Shown: positions 21,897 to 34,124, counted from the first letter of the stretch. The stretch: DNA of 64,000 nt from Xestospongia bergquistia (GCA_963965975.1 OZ014413.1:2428001-2492000); one strand, 5' to 3'. Numbers and translations are program-made. Notes: generated by a model not told the origin, from the sequence alone.

Positions 21897-22152
21897 AAAA
21901 AATAATTATTTTCATGTAATATATATAGACAATAAACAATATAGGACAGTGTTTTCAACATGAGAAAAAAAACAGCACAGATAAAAAGATAAAGTCAAAA
22001 TGAAAAAGTCAAGACATCATGCTCAAACATCTGCAGTTCATATAATCAATAAAAATCAATATACAAAAGAGAGCAGATCTACATGTATATACATGAGTTC
22101 AAAAAACACAAATGTATTATATGATAGAAAGGTAGATATTTATAAAAATATG

Positions 22153-23673
22153 TCAGTCACTACTTTCAAAAGAGAGTCCCGATTCATTGTTGCATTCTAC
22201 TTCCTGGTCCATATATCGCTCATAATGTTCTTCAGCTATTAAATGTACATTGATTTCATTTTCTCTCACACGTAACTTGTAGCGCTTAGCTAACACAAGA
22301 AACACTATCAGAATAATAATAATAACCACACTTTTAATTATAAAATAATAAAGACTTTTGCATGTTGTCTCTTCTTCACATGCAAATAGATATTTGCTGT
22401 TAATAGTAATAACATAACCAACTCCACGTGCTGCATACCATAATCCAACCATCAATCCTCTCATTTCATGTGGAGCCTGAGCTATTGTAAACACTAAGGA
22501 TGTTGGGAAAATCAAAGCAAATGCTATTCCATACAAGACTTGAGATACAATAGTAAATTTGTATGAGGTTGTGTCAAAAAGAAAATGGTCACTGCAAGCA
22601 AGCAATATGACAGAATACATTGTTGTAAATAATGAGAAAACCAGTCCAACTCCAATTCTTTTAAGCATACTTGGAATGTAATTGTGAAAACAAGGATGTA
22701 TAATTAACTGATAGAAAAGAATTAAAAGTGAAGCTATTAAAGCATGTAAAGCATTTTTAAACATAAAGCAATCCAAAAAAGAGAACTTTTCATCAGATTT
22801 ATAGTAACTAACCCAATTAATATTCTCAGCACAAAAAAGACCAACAATGCAGATTAACAATGGTGACAATCTTATGACTACCTTGACATTCTCTACCTCC
22901 TCTTCTGTGAATGGTCCACCATATTTGTCCTTACCTAGGTCCAGCTTGGAAGGGTAATGCTTCTCCCAATAGGTTAAGGCACTACGATTCCTGGGATACT
23001 TGTTTTTCCTGGCATAGTTGAGTACTTTAACAATCAATTTGACAGGATTGACAATGTGAGATGTAGTATCAAGCCAATGTTTAAAGAGAAAGTTAGTCAC
23101 AATGACTGTAGAGACAGCCACACCTGATAGCACATAGGACACTATAATGTAATCTGTAATGTGATTTATCAAGCATTGCACAATTATGTCAACAAAAAAA
23201 ATTGCAGGCAAAGTCAGTGAGTGCCAATATATAATAGCACTTAGTTCATCACCTGAAGCACCAATTGCTTGATCAATGTTAAATTGGACAATATTTGATC
23301 GTACACATGAGTTTCCAATCACTTGTAGCAAATAGGTCAAACCACTTATAATATAATACAGAACATTATAATGTAAAAAAAACTTAATGATAATTCCCAA
23401 TCCAGCAATTATCCACGATAAAAATGATAGATACACACCAGTAATGATAGATGTAAACCTACCTACTTTCACATCAGCAAGTAGACCAAATAAAGGAAAC
23501 AAAAAGAAAATAAGACAATATCCAATATCAAAGATAATGTGATTAGCATCATCATTACGCTCAGCATAGTTAGTTGCTGTAAAACATGTAATTAAATTTA
23601 AATGAGCAAGCATAGAGACATCCCAGAGAATAATTAGCAATACTGATTGAGATTTTATCAAAAATCTAAACAT
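22153..23673 (-). CDS. POT/SLC15-like transporter, gene C
   Basis: This intact ORF is a diverged relative of B. I place the start at MFRFLIKSQS (base 23673), giving 506 residues. The frame stays open upstream for 21 codons, but the extension is absent in the B copies, and B starts at the aligned position. TM1 has WDVSMLAHL. GLLADVKVGRFTSIITG, VRSNIVQFNIDQAIGASGDELSAIIYW, NRSALTYWEKHYPSKLDLGK and LVFTIAQAPHEMRG follow; the TM10 glutamate of LEF is replaced by valine here (LVF). The tail contains RVRENEINVHLIAEEHYERY. An NHITD insertion lies near TM5-TM6 compared with B. Loss of the TM10 glutamate could change coupling. Confidence 0.83.
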   Translation of the reverse strand: MFRFLIKSQSVLLIILWDVSMLAHLNLITCFTATNYAERNDDANHIIFDIGYCLIFFLFPLFGLLADVKVGRFTSIITGVYLSFLSWIIAGLGIIIKFFLHYNVLYYIISGLTYLLQVIGNSCVRSNIVQFNIDQAIGASGDELSAIIYWHSLTLPAIFFVDIIVQCLINHITDYIIVSYVLSGVAVSTVIVTNFLFKHWLDTTSHIVNPVKLIVKVLNYARKNKYPRNRSALTYWEKHYPSKLDLGKDKYGGPFTEEEVENVKVVIRLSPLLICIVGLFCAENINWVSYYKSDEKFSFLDCFMFKNALHALIASLLILFYQLIIHPCFHNYIPSMLKRIGVGLVFSLFTTMYSVILLACSDHFLFDTTSYKFTIVSQVLYGIAFALIFPTSLVFTIAQAPHEMRGLMVGLWYAARGVGYVITINSKYLFACEEETTCKSLYYFIIKSVVIIIILIVFLVLAKRYKLRVRENEINVHLIAEEHYERYMDQEVECNNESGLSFESSD

Positions 23674-24804
23674 TTTGTCAAAAATGATTAGATAAGTACT
23701 CGAGACGTTTAAAGACAAATTGCTAGATATACTCAAAGGAACTGATTAATAATGCTTTGCTTGCAGTGTGAATATTTAAAAGGATATCAACCTTTAGATA
23801 TTGTTAAAACATGACATGACACAACATATGTGTTAATGTTAACACATACTCTTCTTTTATAAGCAACACATATGGTCACATTACACAATTAGGTGAAAGA
23901 TAAACTATCTTCTTATAATGTGTTTACCTGTCATATACTAACATAATTGTACACCACACAAACTTTCATTATGCCTACTCCCAATATCTCTATTTAACAC
24001 CCAATGGTCACATGATAGCAACCCCCTTACATTATTTGTCACTGTGATATCACAATGAGACAGATAGAAAAAGGGTCAGTAATTTACTAGAGTCACAATT
24101 CCAAGTAATTACAACAGATTGAGGGTGATAGCCTTAACAAATTGGCATCCAAGCTTGCAATGACTACACTCTTATTGTATACCATTTTAAGACCTAATAC
24201 CAATAAGGTGTCATAGTTCAATATGTAGGAGTAACGGTTGTGTACTTATTACAGGGAAAGCTATAAACTTACTTGGTAGTTTAACGTTTTAAGTGCAGTG
24301 ATAATATTAATGACAATACTTTATATATTAATTGAAATTATAAATGGTATATCTATTATCAAACTAGGACATATGAAAACTAATAAGTACATGTAACAAT
24401 ACAGTGCATTCAATGATAGTTGTATTTTCAATTCTAGTTTATTTAACTTAATGAATACAAGTGTTTATTATATATAATAACAGTTAGCCTTTCAACTAAA
24501 AATACTGTCTAGTTATTGCAGATAATGAAATGTATATTTTGGAAAATGATTTTATTCATGTAAACATGAATGTAGGAAGAATATACAAAAATGTTTTTAC
24601 TGAGAAGATATCTTATTTATAATATCAATAGTTAAACAAAATGTATTCTTAAGAGAATAGCTTTGGAGTTAATAGTAGAATTTTTGATAGTTTTGCTTTC
24701 AGTATAAGCATTAACAAATGATTTAAGGTATGCAGGTAAGCCAATGTCTAATAATTTTATGAAAAATAAAATTGTTACTGATTTGATTATTATTGTGCCT
24801 ATGG

Positions 24805-24982
24805 AATTGACTGTTTATCAAATGTTAGAACTAATAATGATATTTTTGAAAATAAACATAATACTGTTTGATCTACCTATGGAATTAAATATTTGCCAAT
24901 GTTAGAATTAATAATAAATTTATATTTATTGTTAAATATAATATAATCATTATTAGTTTTAATATTTGATAAACAGTCAATT
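24805..24982. repeat. Imperfect inverted repeat (37-base arms)
   Basis: The arm at 24805-24841 (AATTGACTGTTTATCAAATG...) is mirrored at 24946-24982 with a few mismatches. The roughly 100-base loop contains a partial third copy (ATTTGCCAATGTTAGAATTA). It looks like a foldback repeat and has no recognised function. Confidence 0.55.
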
Positions 24983-25108
24983 TAATAGATACATTATCAG
25001 TTATAAAACGGTTTTATGTTTATTTTCAGTTTGCATGAAAGGCATTTGTTACATGCAACCTATATAATACTATATTAGTTAAATCAACCAATCAGAATTT
25101 ACAATGAT

Positions 25109-25116
25109 ATATATGC

Positions 25117-25151
<35 letters not shown>

Positions 25152-25160
25152 TATATATTA
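25109..25160. repeat. (CATA)n/(TA)n microsatellite
   Basis: Several CATA units run directly into TA dinucleotides. A similar compound repeat occurs near 47606-47650. Confidence 0.8.
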
Positions 25161-25337
25161 TAAATATATACATTAACAAACCAGTTTATTTTTCTATTAC
25201 TTTTGCTACACTTGGAATGCACAGGTTGAAGATACACAGTTGATTTTTTAAAATTATGTTGCTAAGTAGTCTACCAAATAAGGTCGCATATTCAGTGATA
25301 ATGTCAACAATATAAAGACTTTAATACAAGAACACAA

Positions 25338-26845
25338 TTAAACACCATTAATGTTTGAGTCAAAAATCTTGCTTACATTAACATAAGAAAAGATTACATA
25401 ATGTTCTTCAGCTATTAAACATATGTTCACTTCATTCCCTCTCACACGCAACTTGTAACGCTTAGCTAGTACCAGAAACACTATTAGTATAATAAAAATA
25501 ATCACACTCTTAGCTATAAAATAGTGAAGACAATGCGATGTTGTCTCTTTTTTACATGCAAGTAGATATTTGCTGTTGATAGTGAAAATATAACCAACAC
25601 CACGTGCTGCATACCATAGTCCAACCATCAAACCTCTCATTTTATGTGGAGATTGATCTATTGTGAACTCTAAGGATGTTGGCAAAATTAAAGCAAATGC
25701 TATTCCATACAAAACTTGAAATACAATAGGAAAATTGTATGAAATTGTATCGAAAAGAAAATGGATCTTGCAAGTCAGCAGTATTATAGAATATATTGTT
25801 GTAAATAATGAGACTCCAATCCAACTCCAATTCTTTTAAGCATACTTGGAATGTAATTGTGAAAGTAAGGATTTATAATTAATTGATAGAAGAGAATTAA
25901 AAATAAAGCTACTAAATTATGTAATGAGTTTTTGTTCAAAAAGCAAGCCAAAAAAGAGAAGTCTCCATCAGCTTTATCGTAACTAATCCATTCAACATCC
26001 TCAGCACAAACAAGACCAACAATACAGATAAATAATGGTGTCAATCGTATGACTACCTTGACATTCTCTACCTGTTCCTCTGAAAATGGACCACCATATT
26101 TGTCCATACCTAAGTCTAACCTGGAAGGGTAATCTTCCTCCCAATAAGTCAAGGCACTACGATTACTGGGATACTTGTTTTTTCTAGAATAGTTGAGTAC
26201 TTGAAAAATCAATTTGACAGGATTAACAATGTGAGATGTGGTATCCAACCAATTCTTAAATATAAAATTGGTGATAATGACTACAGAGATAGCGACCCCT
26301 GATGGCACATAGGACACTATAATGAAGCAATTTATTAAGCACTCCCCAATTACAACAAAGAAAAAAATTGTAGGTAAAATCAGTGAGTGCCAATGTATAA
26401 TAGCACTTAGTTCATCAGCTGAAGCACCAATTGCTTGATCAATGTTATATTGGACAATATTTGATCATACACATGAGTAACCAATCACTTGTACCAAATA
26501 GGTAACACTACTTATTACATAATACAACACATTATAATGTAAAAAAGGCTTAATAGTAAAGCCCAAGCCAGCAATTATCCATGATAAAAATGATAGATAC
26601 ACACCAGTAATTATTGATGTATACCTACCTAATTTCACGTCAGCAAGTAGACCAAAAAAGGGAAATATAAAGAAAAGAAGACAATATCCAATATCAAAGA
26701 TAATATGATGAGTATCAACATTAACTTCAGCATAGTTAGTTGCTGCAAAACTTCTAATCAAACTTAAATGAGCATACATAAAGACATCCCAGAGAATAAT
26801 TAGCAGTACTGATCGAGACTTGATCAAAAATCTTAACATTGTCAA
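25338..26845 (-). pseudogene. POT/SLC15-like transporter pseudogene (B3)
   Basis: This is a B-type gene with the usual start MTMLRFLIKSRS at 26845. The frame is open for 126 codons, then a CGA arginine codon (VRSN) has become TGA at 26465-26467. The same frame continues afterwards through TM6 and the central loop to about 25800, where a net one-base deletion shifts it. A third segment (25712-25338) carries TM10-TM12. Within that segment TM10 reads TIDQSPHKMRG, and the tail after AEEHY diverges into unrelated sequence, so the original C-terminus is also lost. At least three independent lesions make it a clear pseudogene. Confidence 0.85.
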
Positions 26846-27655
26846 AAGATTTGAGTGAGTAGATGACTAACGAAGGATATACGACACTCAAGAGAATAAT
26901 TATTGGCTGAATCACGGTTTTGGTTTCAGTATAAGTATTGATAAATTATTTATACTGAAACAATACAACCAAGATTTGTTAATATATAGTTAGTCTCCTC
27001 TATTCTTTTTTAAAAAGTGAGTTTAACTGTTATACAGTATGTTTACCACCAATGTCCAATGAACTCTCAATATTCCTATTATCCTCCTGTTTATTGTAGC
27101 AGCATTATCAGTACACAGTGTTTTCTACTGAAAGATATATTAGACTGATGTCTATTAAACTGATCCATACTCCTGAACCCTAAACATTAAAATTAGTATG
27201 CACTAAAGTACCTACTTCACCACGAAACACACTGTAACTAATCACATTGAGACAATATAGAATAAGGTGTCAGTGGTTTGCAAGTGCTGAACTAGTTAAA
27301 GCTAGTTAAAGGGTTAGGAGCTGCATAAAATGTGTTATATAGTTAAGAAAAAATAATTATGTTCATAGCATACTCATTGCAATGACTTAACACTAATGGT
27401 GCATAATAGCTATTTGGCAGTGTGCTATATACCTATACATGCAGATTTCTGCATTCTTAAGTAAATTTAACTATTTTTATAAAGTGTTATATCAAATTAA
27501 TAATTGAAATTGCTTTTTGATATATTTAGACTTTAGTATTCTTTATTAGATTCATTGTAAAATTGATTGGTTGATTTAATTAACTAATATAATATATGGT
27601 TATACAGGTTTCATATATGGAGCAAGTTATTTGATGGAAATTGAAAGTAAACATC
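26846..27655. other. Upstream region of B3
   Basis: This is a diverged copy of 3306-4115. The match stops at about 27655 in the middle of the shared GAAAGTAAACATC sequence, where another gene fragment is joined. It contains no gene. Confidence 0.55.
26924..26960. promoter_or_regulatory. Inverted repeat upstream of pseudogene B3, one arm mutated
   Basis: This is the same palindrome as before the other B genes, but the distal arm has one change (TATTTATACTGAAA instead of TACTTATACTGAAA), in keeping with relaxed constraint in front of a dead gene. Confidence 0.5.
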
Positions 27656-27716
27656 TTAATAATAATTAGCAGTATTGATTGACACTTGAGTAAAAGTCTT
27701 AACATTGTCAAATTAT
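27656..27716 (-). pseudogene. N-terminal stub of a B-type transporter
   Basis: On the minus strand it reads MLRLLLKCQSILLIII and then ends at the junction with the B3 upstream region. Upstream of it (27717 rightward) is a second diverged copy of B-type 5' flanking sequence. This is therefore a transporter gene deleted from TM1 onward, leaving about 18 codons. Confidence 0.6.
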
Positions 27717-28019
27717 GTGAGTGAATGGTTTGCACATGAATGATATATTATGCTCAAGAGAATATTTATCATTTGAATGATTGCTTTTTTTTCATTATAA
27801 GTATTACTAAATTACTAAAACAACACAATACAAATAGTATTTGCTAATAGATAGTTGTTTTCTTAATCTTGTTTTATAAAATGAGTTTAAGCATTATACA
27901 GTTATATCCCTACATTTTTACCACCAATGTCCAATGAACTCTCAATCTGTCTATTATCATCCTATTTGTTGTAGCAGCATTTTCTGTACACAGTGTTTAT
28001 CATTCAGAAGGAATATATA

Positions 28020-28255
28020 TGACCTGATTTGCAAAAAGGGACCACTTCTGTCATAACATTTAAGTGATCTTATCTGTGAAAAAAAACATTGTTAAAAGAT
28101 ACCAAAAACAATTTTGTATAGATATAGAATAGTTATGCATATATAACAACTGTATGTATACAAAACTGTTATTTGAGATGTTTTAAAAGTTGATTTTTCA
28201 CAAATCTGGTCACAATTGTTTTGACTGAAGTGGTCCCTTTTTGTAAATCAGGTCA
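28020..28255. mobile_element. MITE-like element with about 36-base terminal inverted repeats
   Basis: The left end (TGACCTGATTTGCAAAAAGG...) and the right end (complement TGACCTGATTTACAAAAAGG...) form near-perfect inverted termini of about 36 bases with GGGACCACTTC inside. The internal 160 bases are AT-rich and non-coding. The paralogous B-upstream sequences at about 3600 and 27140 lack it and carry only a short ATATAT-like site, so it is an insertion, probably at a TA-rich target. The superfamily cannot be assigned. Confidence 0.7.
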
Positions 28256-28800
28256 CATATAGTAGCCTAAAACTGATTGACATTCCGGTCCCTAAACTCT
28301 AAACATTGACTATACACACTAAACTGTTGATGTACGTGCCATTGTAACTGCCATATAGACACAATATAGGAATAAGAGATCAGTGCTATACGATGATTCC
28401 TCAATTAAAGGATGTCACATCATTAAAGTTGACAAGAAAAAGACCTAACTACATTATTTATAGTGACCTTACACCTTTATTTCATAATAGCTAGGTGGAA
28501 TTTAATCATACTCCTCAACATACTGGACTCTGTATCATAAGTTTAAATAACTAAAAGCATTTTAGTTGTTATATAAACTTTTTTGACATAACTAGACTTT
28601 ACAATAGTTCATAACATGAATATTGATACTTATATATTTTGCATAATTGATAGGTTGATTTATTTGTTATACAGGTTGAATGAAAGTAGTAAATTATTTG
28701 ATGCAAACTGAAAGTAAACATCATATTCCCAACATCTTGTCTGTTTATATTCCAAACATCTTATCAGGAAATGAATCCCATATGAAAACATACTGTTATA

Positions 28801-28930
28801 TTCTAAACATTCTGACAGATGTCGATTTGATACTCTTCTAGGAACAAAAACAGAATCGATGTTTTATTCTAAATATTCTGACAGTTGTTGATTGATACTC
28901 TTCTAGGAACAAAAACAGTATTGACATTTA
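28801..28930. repeat. 66-base direct repeat upstream of gene E
   Basis: Two successive units share TTCTAAA-x-ATTCTGACAG and TACTCTTCTAGGAACAAAAA with a few differences. It is a short local tandem duplication. Confidence 0.65.
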
Positions 28931-29078
28931 TTTTCAATTTGCATCAAATTTCTTGGACATTGTATAAACAACTAAATCAGAAAAGTAAACAACTAGCATC
29001 TTCAATATTGAGATCATTCCTCAGTTCCTACAGATGTACTTCTACAAAAAGAACTTTTTTACTACCTAAATATTAAAG

Positions 29079-30613
29079 ATGAATGGAATATATCTTAAGA
29101 TAAGAAGAGGTCAATGTGTAAACTATCGATCAGTGTGGCTCATTATTCTTTGGAATGCTTTGATGTATGTTCACTTAATGCTACTTCGATACTTTGTAGT
29201 AATAACCTATATCAACAGCCATGTGGATAGTGAAAACAGTCATTATATTTTCTTTGACATTGGATATTGTCTAATATTTTTTTTATACTTCATCTTTGGT
29301 CTACTTGCTGATGTAAGATTTGGTAGATATAAGACTATAATTACTGGTGTGCATTTGTGTTTTCTGTCTTGGATAGTTTTTGGGTTTGCTGTTATAATTA
29401 AGAGTTATTTAGATTTGAAAGTGCTATATTTGATACTCCTTAGTCTTGGTTACATTCTAATATTGATTGGGTATGGTTGTTTTCGGTCTAATGTTGTCCA
29501 ATTTAGCCTTGACCAAATACTGAGTGCTTCAGCTGACAAACTCAGTGCTACCATCTATTGGGACTCAGTGAGTATACCAATAATGTATACAATTATTGAA
29601 TTTGGACAATGTTCACTCAAACAGTTCATTTATGTGTCTTATGTAGTGTCAGGTATTGCTGTGACTACAGTCATTGTCAGTAATTATCTTTTTAAACATT
29701 GGATAGACACTACACCTCATATTACTAATTCTGTCAAACTGATTGCTAATGTAATCAATTATGCAAGAAAGAACAAATACCCTAAAAATCGTAGTGCTTT
29801 CACTTACTGGGAGGAGGATTACCCTTCACGACTAGACTTGGGTAAAGAAAAATATGGTGGGCCTTTTACAGAAGAACAAGTGGAGAATATAAAGACATTG
29901 TTACGATTGATACCATTATTAATTTGCATTGTGGGCTTTAATTGTGGGCACGAGATAAGATGGAATAGTTTGTCTAGCTTAAATAGACAATCTCAATTTC
30001 TACATTGCTTTGTGTTCACAAATTTGGTATATTCAATGGTAGCTTTATTTCTAATTTTACTTTATCTGTTAATAATACATCCTTTCTTCAATAAATGCAT
30101 TCCAAGCATGCTTAAGAGAATATCTTTGGGATTATTATTTATATTATTAACTCCACTTTACTATGTTATTATATTTGTTAGTAAAGAACATTTCCAATTA
30201 ATACAATATCTTATCATTATTTTGTTGTTCCTCAAATTTTGAGTGGAATATCATTTGCTTTGATTTTTCCAACATCTTTAGAGTTCACGATAGCTCAGTC
30301 TCCACATGAAATGAGAGGATTTATGGTTGGACTGTGGTATGCAGCATTTGGTCTTGGATATGTTATCAATATCAATGGTAAATACCCATTTAACTGTCAA
30401 GAAGACAATACCTGCCAGAGTAGTTACTACTACATTTTTAAAGGTGTTGTTATAGCTATCATATTTGCTGTGTTCCTGATACTAGCTAAACGCTACAAAT
30501 TTAGAGTGAGAGAAAATGAAGTCAATGTACATATGATAGCTGAGGAACATTACGAAAGATACTTGGAACAGGAAGTTGAGTACATGAAAGAATTGGAACT
30601 GTCAATATCTTAA
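29079..30613 (+). pseudogene. POT/SLC15-like transporter, gene E with one frameshift
   Basis: The first ORF (29079-30242, 387 residues) covers TM1 to TM9 and the second (30239-30613, 124 residues) covers TM10 to the tail, in the -1 frame. The break lies within about 30200-30240, where relatives read TTSYKFTIVSQVLYGIAFAL. One base change in length would restore a protein of about 510 residues. Both halves are well conserved: GLLADVRFGRYKTIITG, VVQFSLDQ, NRSAFTYWEEDYPSRLDLGK, LEFTIAQSPHEMRG and a full tail. TM1 has WNALMYVHL, with Asn where the others have Asp. With only one lesion, it is either a very young pseudogene or an assembly or sequencing error in a live gene; a tiny intron is less likely. 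Confidence 0.75.
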
Positions 30614-31724
30614 GCTTATTTTCTAAAAGTAAAGAATTATTTGTTATTTCAGAATTATTATAGATAGATTAGATTTTAGATAATAACTGTATAATATATA
30701 TATAATTATTTTAAACAGCTTATTTATTTTAATAATTACAATATCCTCTTCTAATTGCTTTCATTGTTTTAAATGAGATTGAATTTCTATTTAATTACTT
30801 TACTGATACAATGAATATATCACATAGTTATCATAAATTATAAAAATACAATTAAGAAGAAAAACAACTGAACCAAAGCCTCTATTGTGACTCAGACAAT
30901 ACCTTGTTTTGTCTGATAAATGACTAAAGAGTGTTAGTATAAACCTCACAAGATTAATATTGATGAAAGAATTTGAAAGATCTTATGTTAAGAGAATTCT
31001 GTGAATGTAAGAATATTAGAAGTCATTAAGAAGATAACAAGTCCTAAAAAGGTAGTTTGTATAAACGTCCTACATAAAGAGTCAAAATGTCTTCTTTAAT
31101 GTAAAAAAGCATGTAATGTGCTACCATAGACAACATGTATAGTAATATATTTTAACCCCTTCATTTATATTTTAACCCCTTTATCTATTATCTAATCCTA
31201 CTTTTGGCATCTCTGTAAAAAACTGTCATAACATAATTTAGACCAATAATATTTAGTCAAAATCCATTACATGTTGTCATTATCACTGTCTGACAAATAT
31301 TTATAAACCATTATGGAGTATTCAAACATTCATAGATGATTACACTATATATACTACTTATTATGATTTGTGAGGAAAAACAACTTTGATTTGTCAGACA
31401 TGATAAGTGTCATGGATGAAAGTCTTAATGGGACATAGTTTGTTTTACTTTCCACAATCCAATGTAAACCAATAATTATGGTCATATAATATCTTATAGA
31501 CCAAATTAAGATAATAAACTATCTAGGACAGTGTTTTAAAAATGAGATAAAACTGCATAAAATAAAGTCAAAAAAACACTCACAAAACATCATGTTTAAA
31601 CACTTACAGTTTGTATAAATAAAATAACTAAATACACAAAAAGGAATCAATGCACATGTATATGATTTCAAACAATACAAATATATTGATAAATATTTAT
31701 GATAAATATGTCAGTCAGTGCTCT
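30614..31724. other. Intergenic region between E and pseudogene F
   Basis: This convergent spacer is AT-rich. The right part, from about 31440, is paralogous to 3' flanks of C/D-type genes (shared GACAGTGTTTT and AATAAAGTCAAAA motifs also seen near 33930 and 38620). No gene is recognised. Confidence 0.5.
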
Positions 31725-33200
31725 CAAGTGAGAGTCCCAATTAATTCTCGCATTCTACATCCAAGTATATCTCAATATTCCTCTGCTCATATATATATTG
31801 ACTTCATTCTCTCTCACACTTAACATTGTAACGTTTAGCTAGTATCATAAACACTATCAGTATAATAAGAATAATAACACTTTTAACTATGAAATAATAA
31901 AGACTTTGGCATTTTGTCTCTTCACATGCAAATAGATATTTACCGGTAATAATGATAATATAGCCAACACCTTGTGCTGCATACGATAGTCCAACCATCA
32001 AACCTCTTGTTTCATATGGAGACTGAGCTATTATAAATTCTAAGAATGTTGGTGAAATTAAAGCAAATGCTATTCCATACAAAACTTGAGATACAATAAA
32101 GAATTTGTATGAGGTTGTCTCAATGGTCTTTACAAGCAAGTGTTATGACAGAATATGTTGTTGCAAATAATAAGAAAACCAGTCCAACTCCAATTCTTTT
32201 AAGCATACTGGGAATGTAATTAAGAAAACAAGGATTTATAATTAATTTATAGAAGAGAATTAAAAGAAAAGCTATTAAAAGTTGTAATGAAGTTTTGATT
32301 ACAAAGCAAGCAATAAAAGACAACTCTTCATCTGATTCATAGTAACTAGTCAATTTAATATCATCAGCACAAACAAGACCAACAATACAGATGCATAATG
32401 GTGTCAATCATATGATTATCTTGACATTCTCTATCTGTTCCTCTGAAAATGGTCCACGATATTTGTCCATACCTAAGTCTAACCTGGAAGGGTAATCTTC
32501 CTCCCAATAGGTCAAGGCACTATGATTCCTGGTGTACTTGTTTTTCCTGGCATAGTTGAGTACTTGAAAAATCAATTTGACAGGATTGACAATGTGAGAT
32601 GTAGTGTCCAGCCAATATTTGAAAAGAAAGTTAATGACTATCACAATAGACACAGCCACACCTGATAGCACATATGACATAATGACAAACTGATTTATCA
32701 AGCACTCTCCAATAACAACAATACAAAATATTGCAAGTAAAAACAATGAGTGCCAATATATAATAGCACTTAATTCATCACCTGAAGCACTAATTGCTTG
32801 ATCAATGTTAAATTGGACAATATTTGATCGTACACATGAGTATCCAATCACTTGTAGCATAAAGGAAACACCATTTATTATATAAAACAGCACATTATAA
32901 TGTGATGACATGTTTATGATGAAAACCAAGCCAACAATCATCCATGATAAAATGACAGATACACACCAGTAATGATAGATGTATACCTACTTACTTTTAT
33001 ATCAGCAAGTAGACCAAATAAGGGAAACAAGAAGAAAAAAGACAATATCCAATATCAAAAATAATGTGGTGACCATCAACATTAACTTCAGCATAGTTAG
33101 CTGCTGCAAAACATGTAATTAAATTTAAATAAGCATACATAAAGATATCCCAGAATATAATTAGCAGCATTGACCGAGACTTGATCAAAAATCTGAACAT
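31725..33200 (-). pseudogene. POT/SLC15-like transporter pseudogene F
   Basis: This minus-strand C/D-type copy starts MFRFLIKSRSMLLIIFWDIF at 33200. A frameshift in TM2 (after GYCLF) ends the first frame at 32997. The next segment (32941-32408) carries TM3 to the central loop and ends where a CGA arginine codon became TGA (32408-32410). A third segment (32407-32120) ends at a small deletion after ACKDH. A fourth (32139-31804) carries TM10-TM12 (LEFIIAQSPYETRG) and breaks in the tail near RYNVKCERE. The decayed tail can be traced to about 31725. Four or more lesions make it dead. Confidence 0.85.
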
Positions 33201-34124
33201 TGTCTAAAAATGTTTAGATGAGTACTTGAGACATTTAAAAAATGGTTAGATATACTCAAAGGAACTGACTATTAATGCTTTGCTTTCAGTATGAACAGTT
33301 AAGAGAATATCAATTTTTAGATATTGTTGAAACATGACATAAACAATATTATAATAAATTATGTTAATATAGCGAATATTCTTTGTTAAAAGCAAGACGT
33401 ACGTTAATTTTATACAAATAGGTAAAAGATAAACAATCTTGTTCTCATAATGTGTTTAGCTGTTATTTACTAATAATCTTATACACTACCAATTTTGTCC
33501 CTACTCCCATATACATCAATTTAACAGCTTATTGTCAATAACAATCCACCTGCATTATTTGTCATTATAATGTCACCTTCAGATAGATCGAAAAATGATC
33601 AGTAGTTTACAAGAGCCACAAATTATCATCCAGCTTACAATAGCCATACTCCTATATAGTGTACATTATGAGAGGACCTAACATTATTATGGTATAATAG
33701 TTCACTGTCTGACAAATATATATAAATATACATAAATATTCAAACATTCACGAATAATTATGGTGTATACACTTCTCATTATGATTCAATAGAAGAAAAC
33801 CTTTGATGTGTCAGTCATAATCATGGTGTTAATGACATATAGTTCATTTTACTTTCCACAATGCAATTAAAAATCAATAATTATTTTCATGTAATATCTT
33901 ATATATAGACAATAAACAATCTAGGACAGTGTTTTCAACAAGAGAAAAAAAAACAAAAAGATAAAGTCAAAATGAACAAGCCAAGACATCATACTTAAAC
34001 ATCTGTAGTTCATATAACTAATAAAAATCAATATACAAAAGAGAACCTATCTACATGTATATACATGAGTTCAAAAAACACAAATATATTATATGATTTA
34101 AAGATAGATATTTATAAAAATATG
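33201..34124. other. Intergenic region between F and D
   Basis: Bases 33201-33860 are paralogous to 37889-38550 upstream of pseudogene G. Bases about 33870-34124 are the 3' flank of gene D, repeated at 21900-22152 and 38560-38810. No coding sequence was found. Confidence 0.55.

Larger units (their letters stand above)
23674..25337. other. Intergenic region upstream of C
   Basis: Bases 23674-24650 are paralogous to 35646-36575 upstream of gene D, so they probably hold the C promoter. An imperfect hairpin lies at 24805-24982 and a CATA/TA microsatellite at about 25109-25160. No gene is recognised. Confidence 0.55.
27717..29078. other. Divergent promoter region between the B-type stub and gene E
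   Basis: Most of it is a diverged copy of B-type upstream sequence, interrupted by a MITE-like element at 28020-28255. A 66-base direct repeat (28801-28866 and about 28867-28930, each with TACTCTTCTAGGAACAAAAA) lies upstream of E. A 63-codon open frame at 28885-29076 has no recognisable content and is probably leader. Confidence 0.5.

Noticed and set aside
22000-22242. Plus-strand 80-codon frame at the 3' end of gene C
   Set aside because: It overlaps the C stop and tail in antisense, and the homologous flank of D does not keep it open.
30195-30245. Short intron explaining the E frameshift
   Set aside because: There is no convincing GT/AG pair in the overlap, and all relatives are uninterrupted here.
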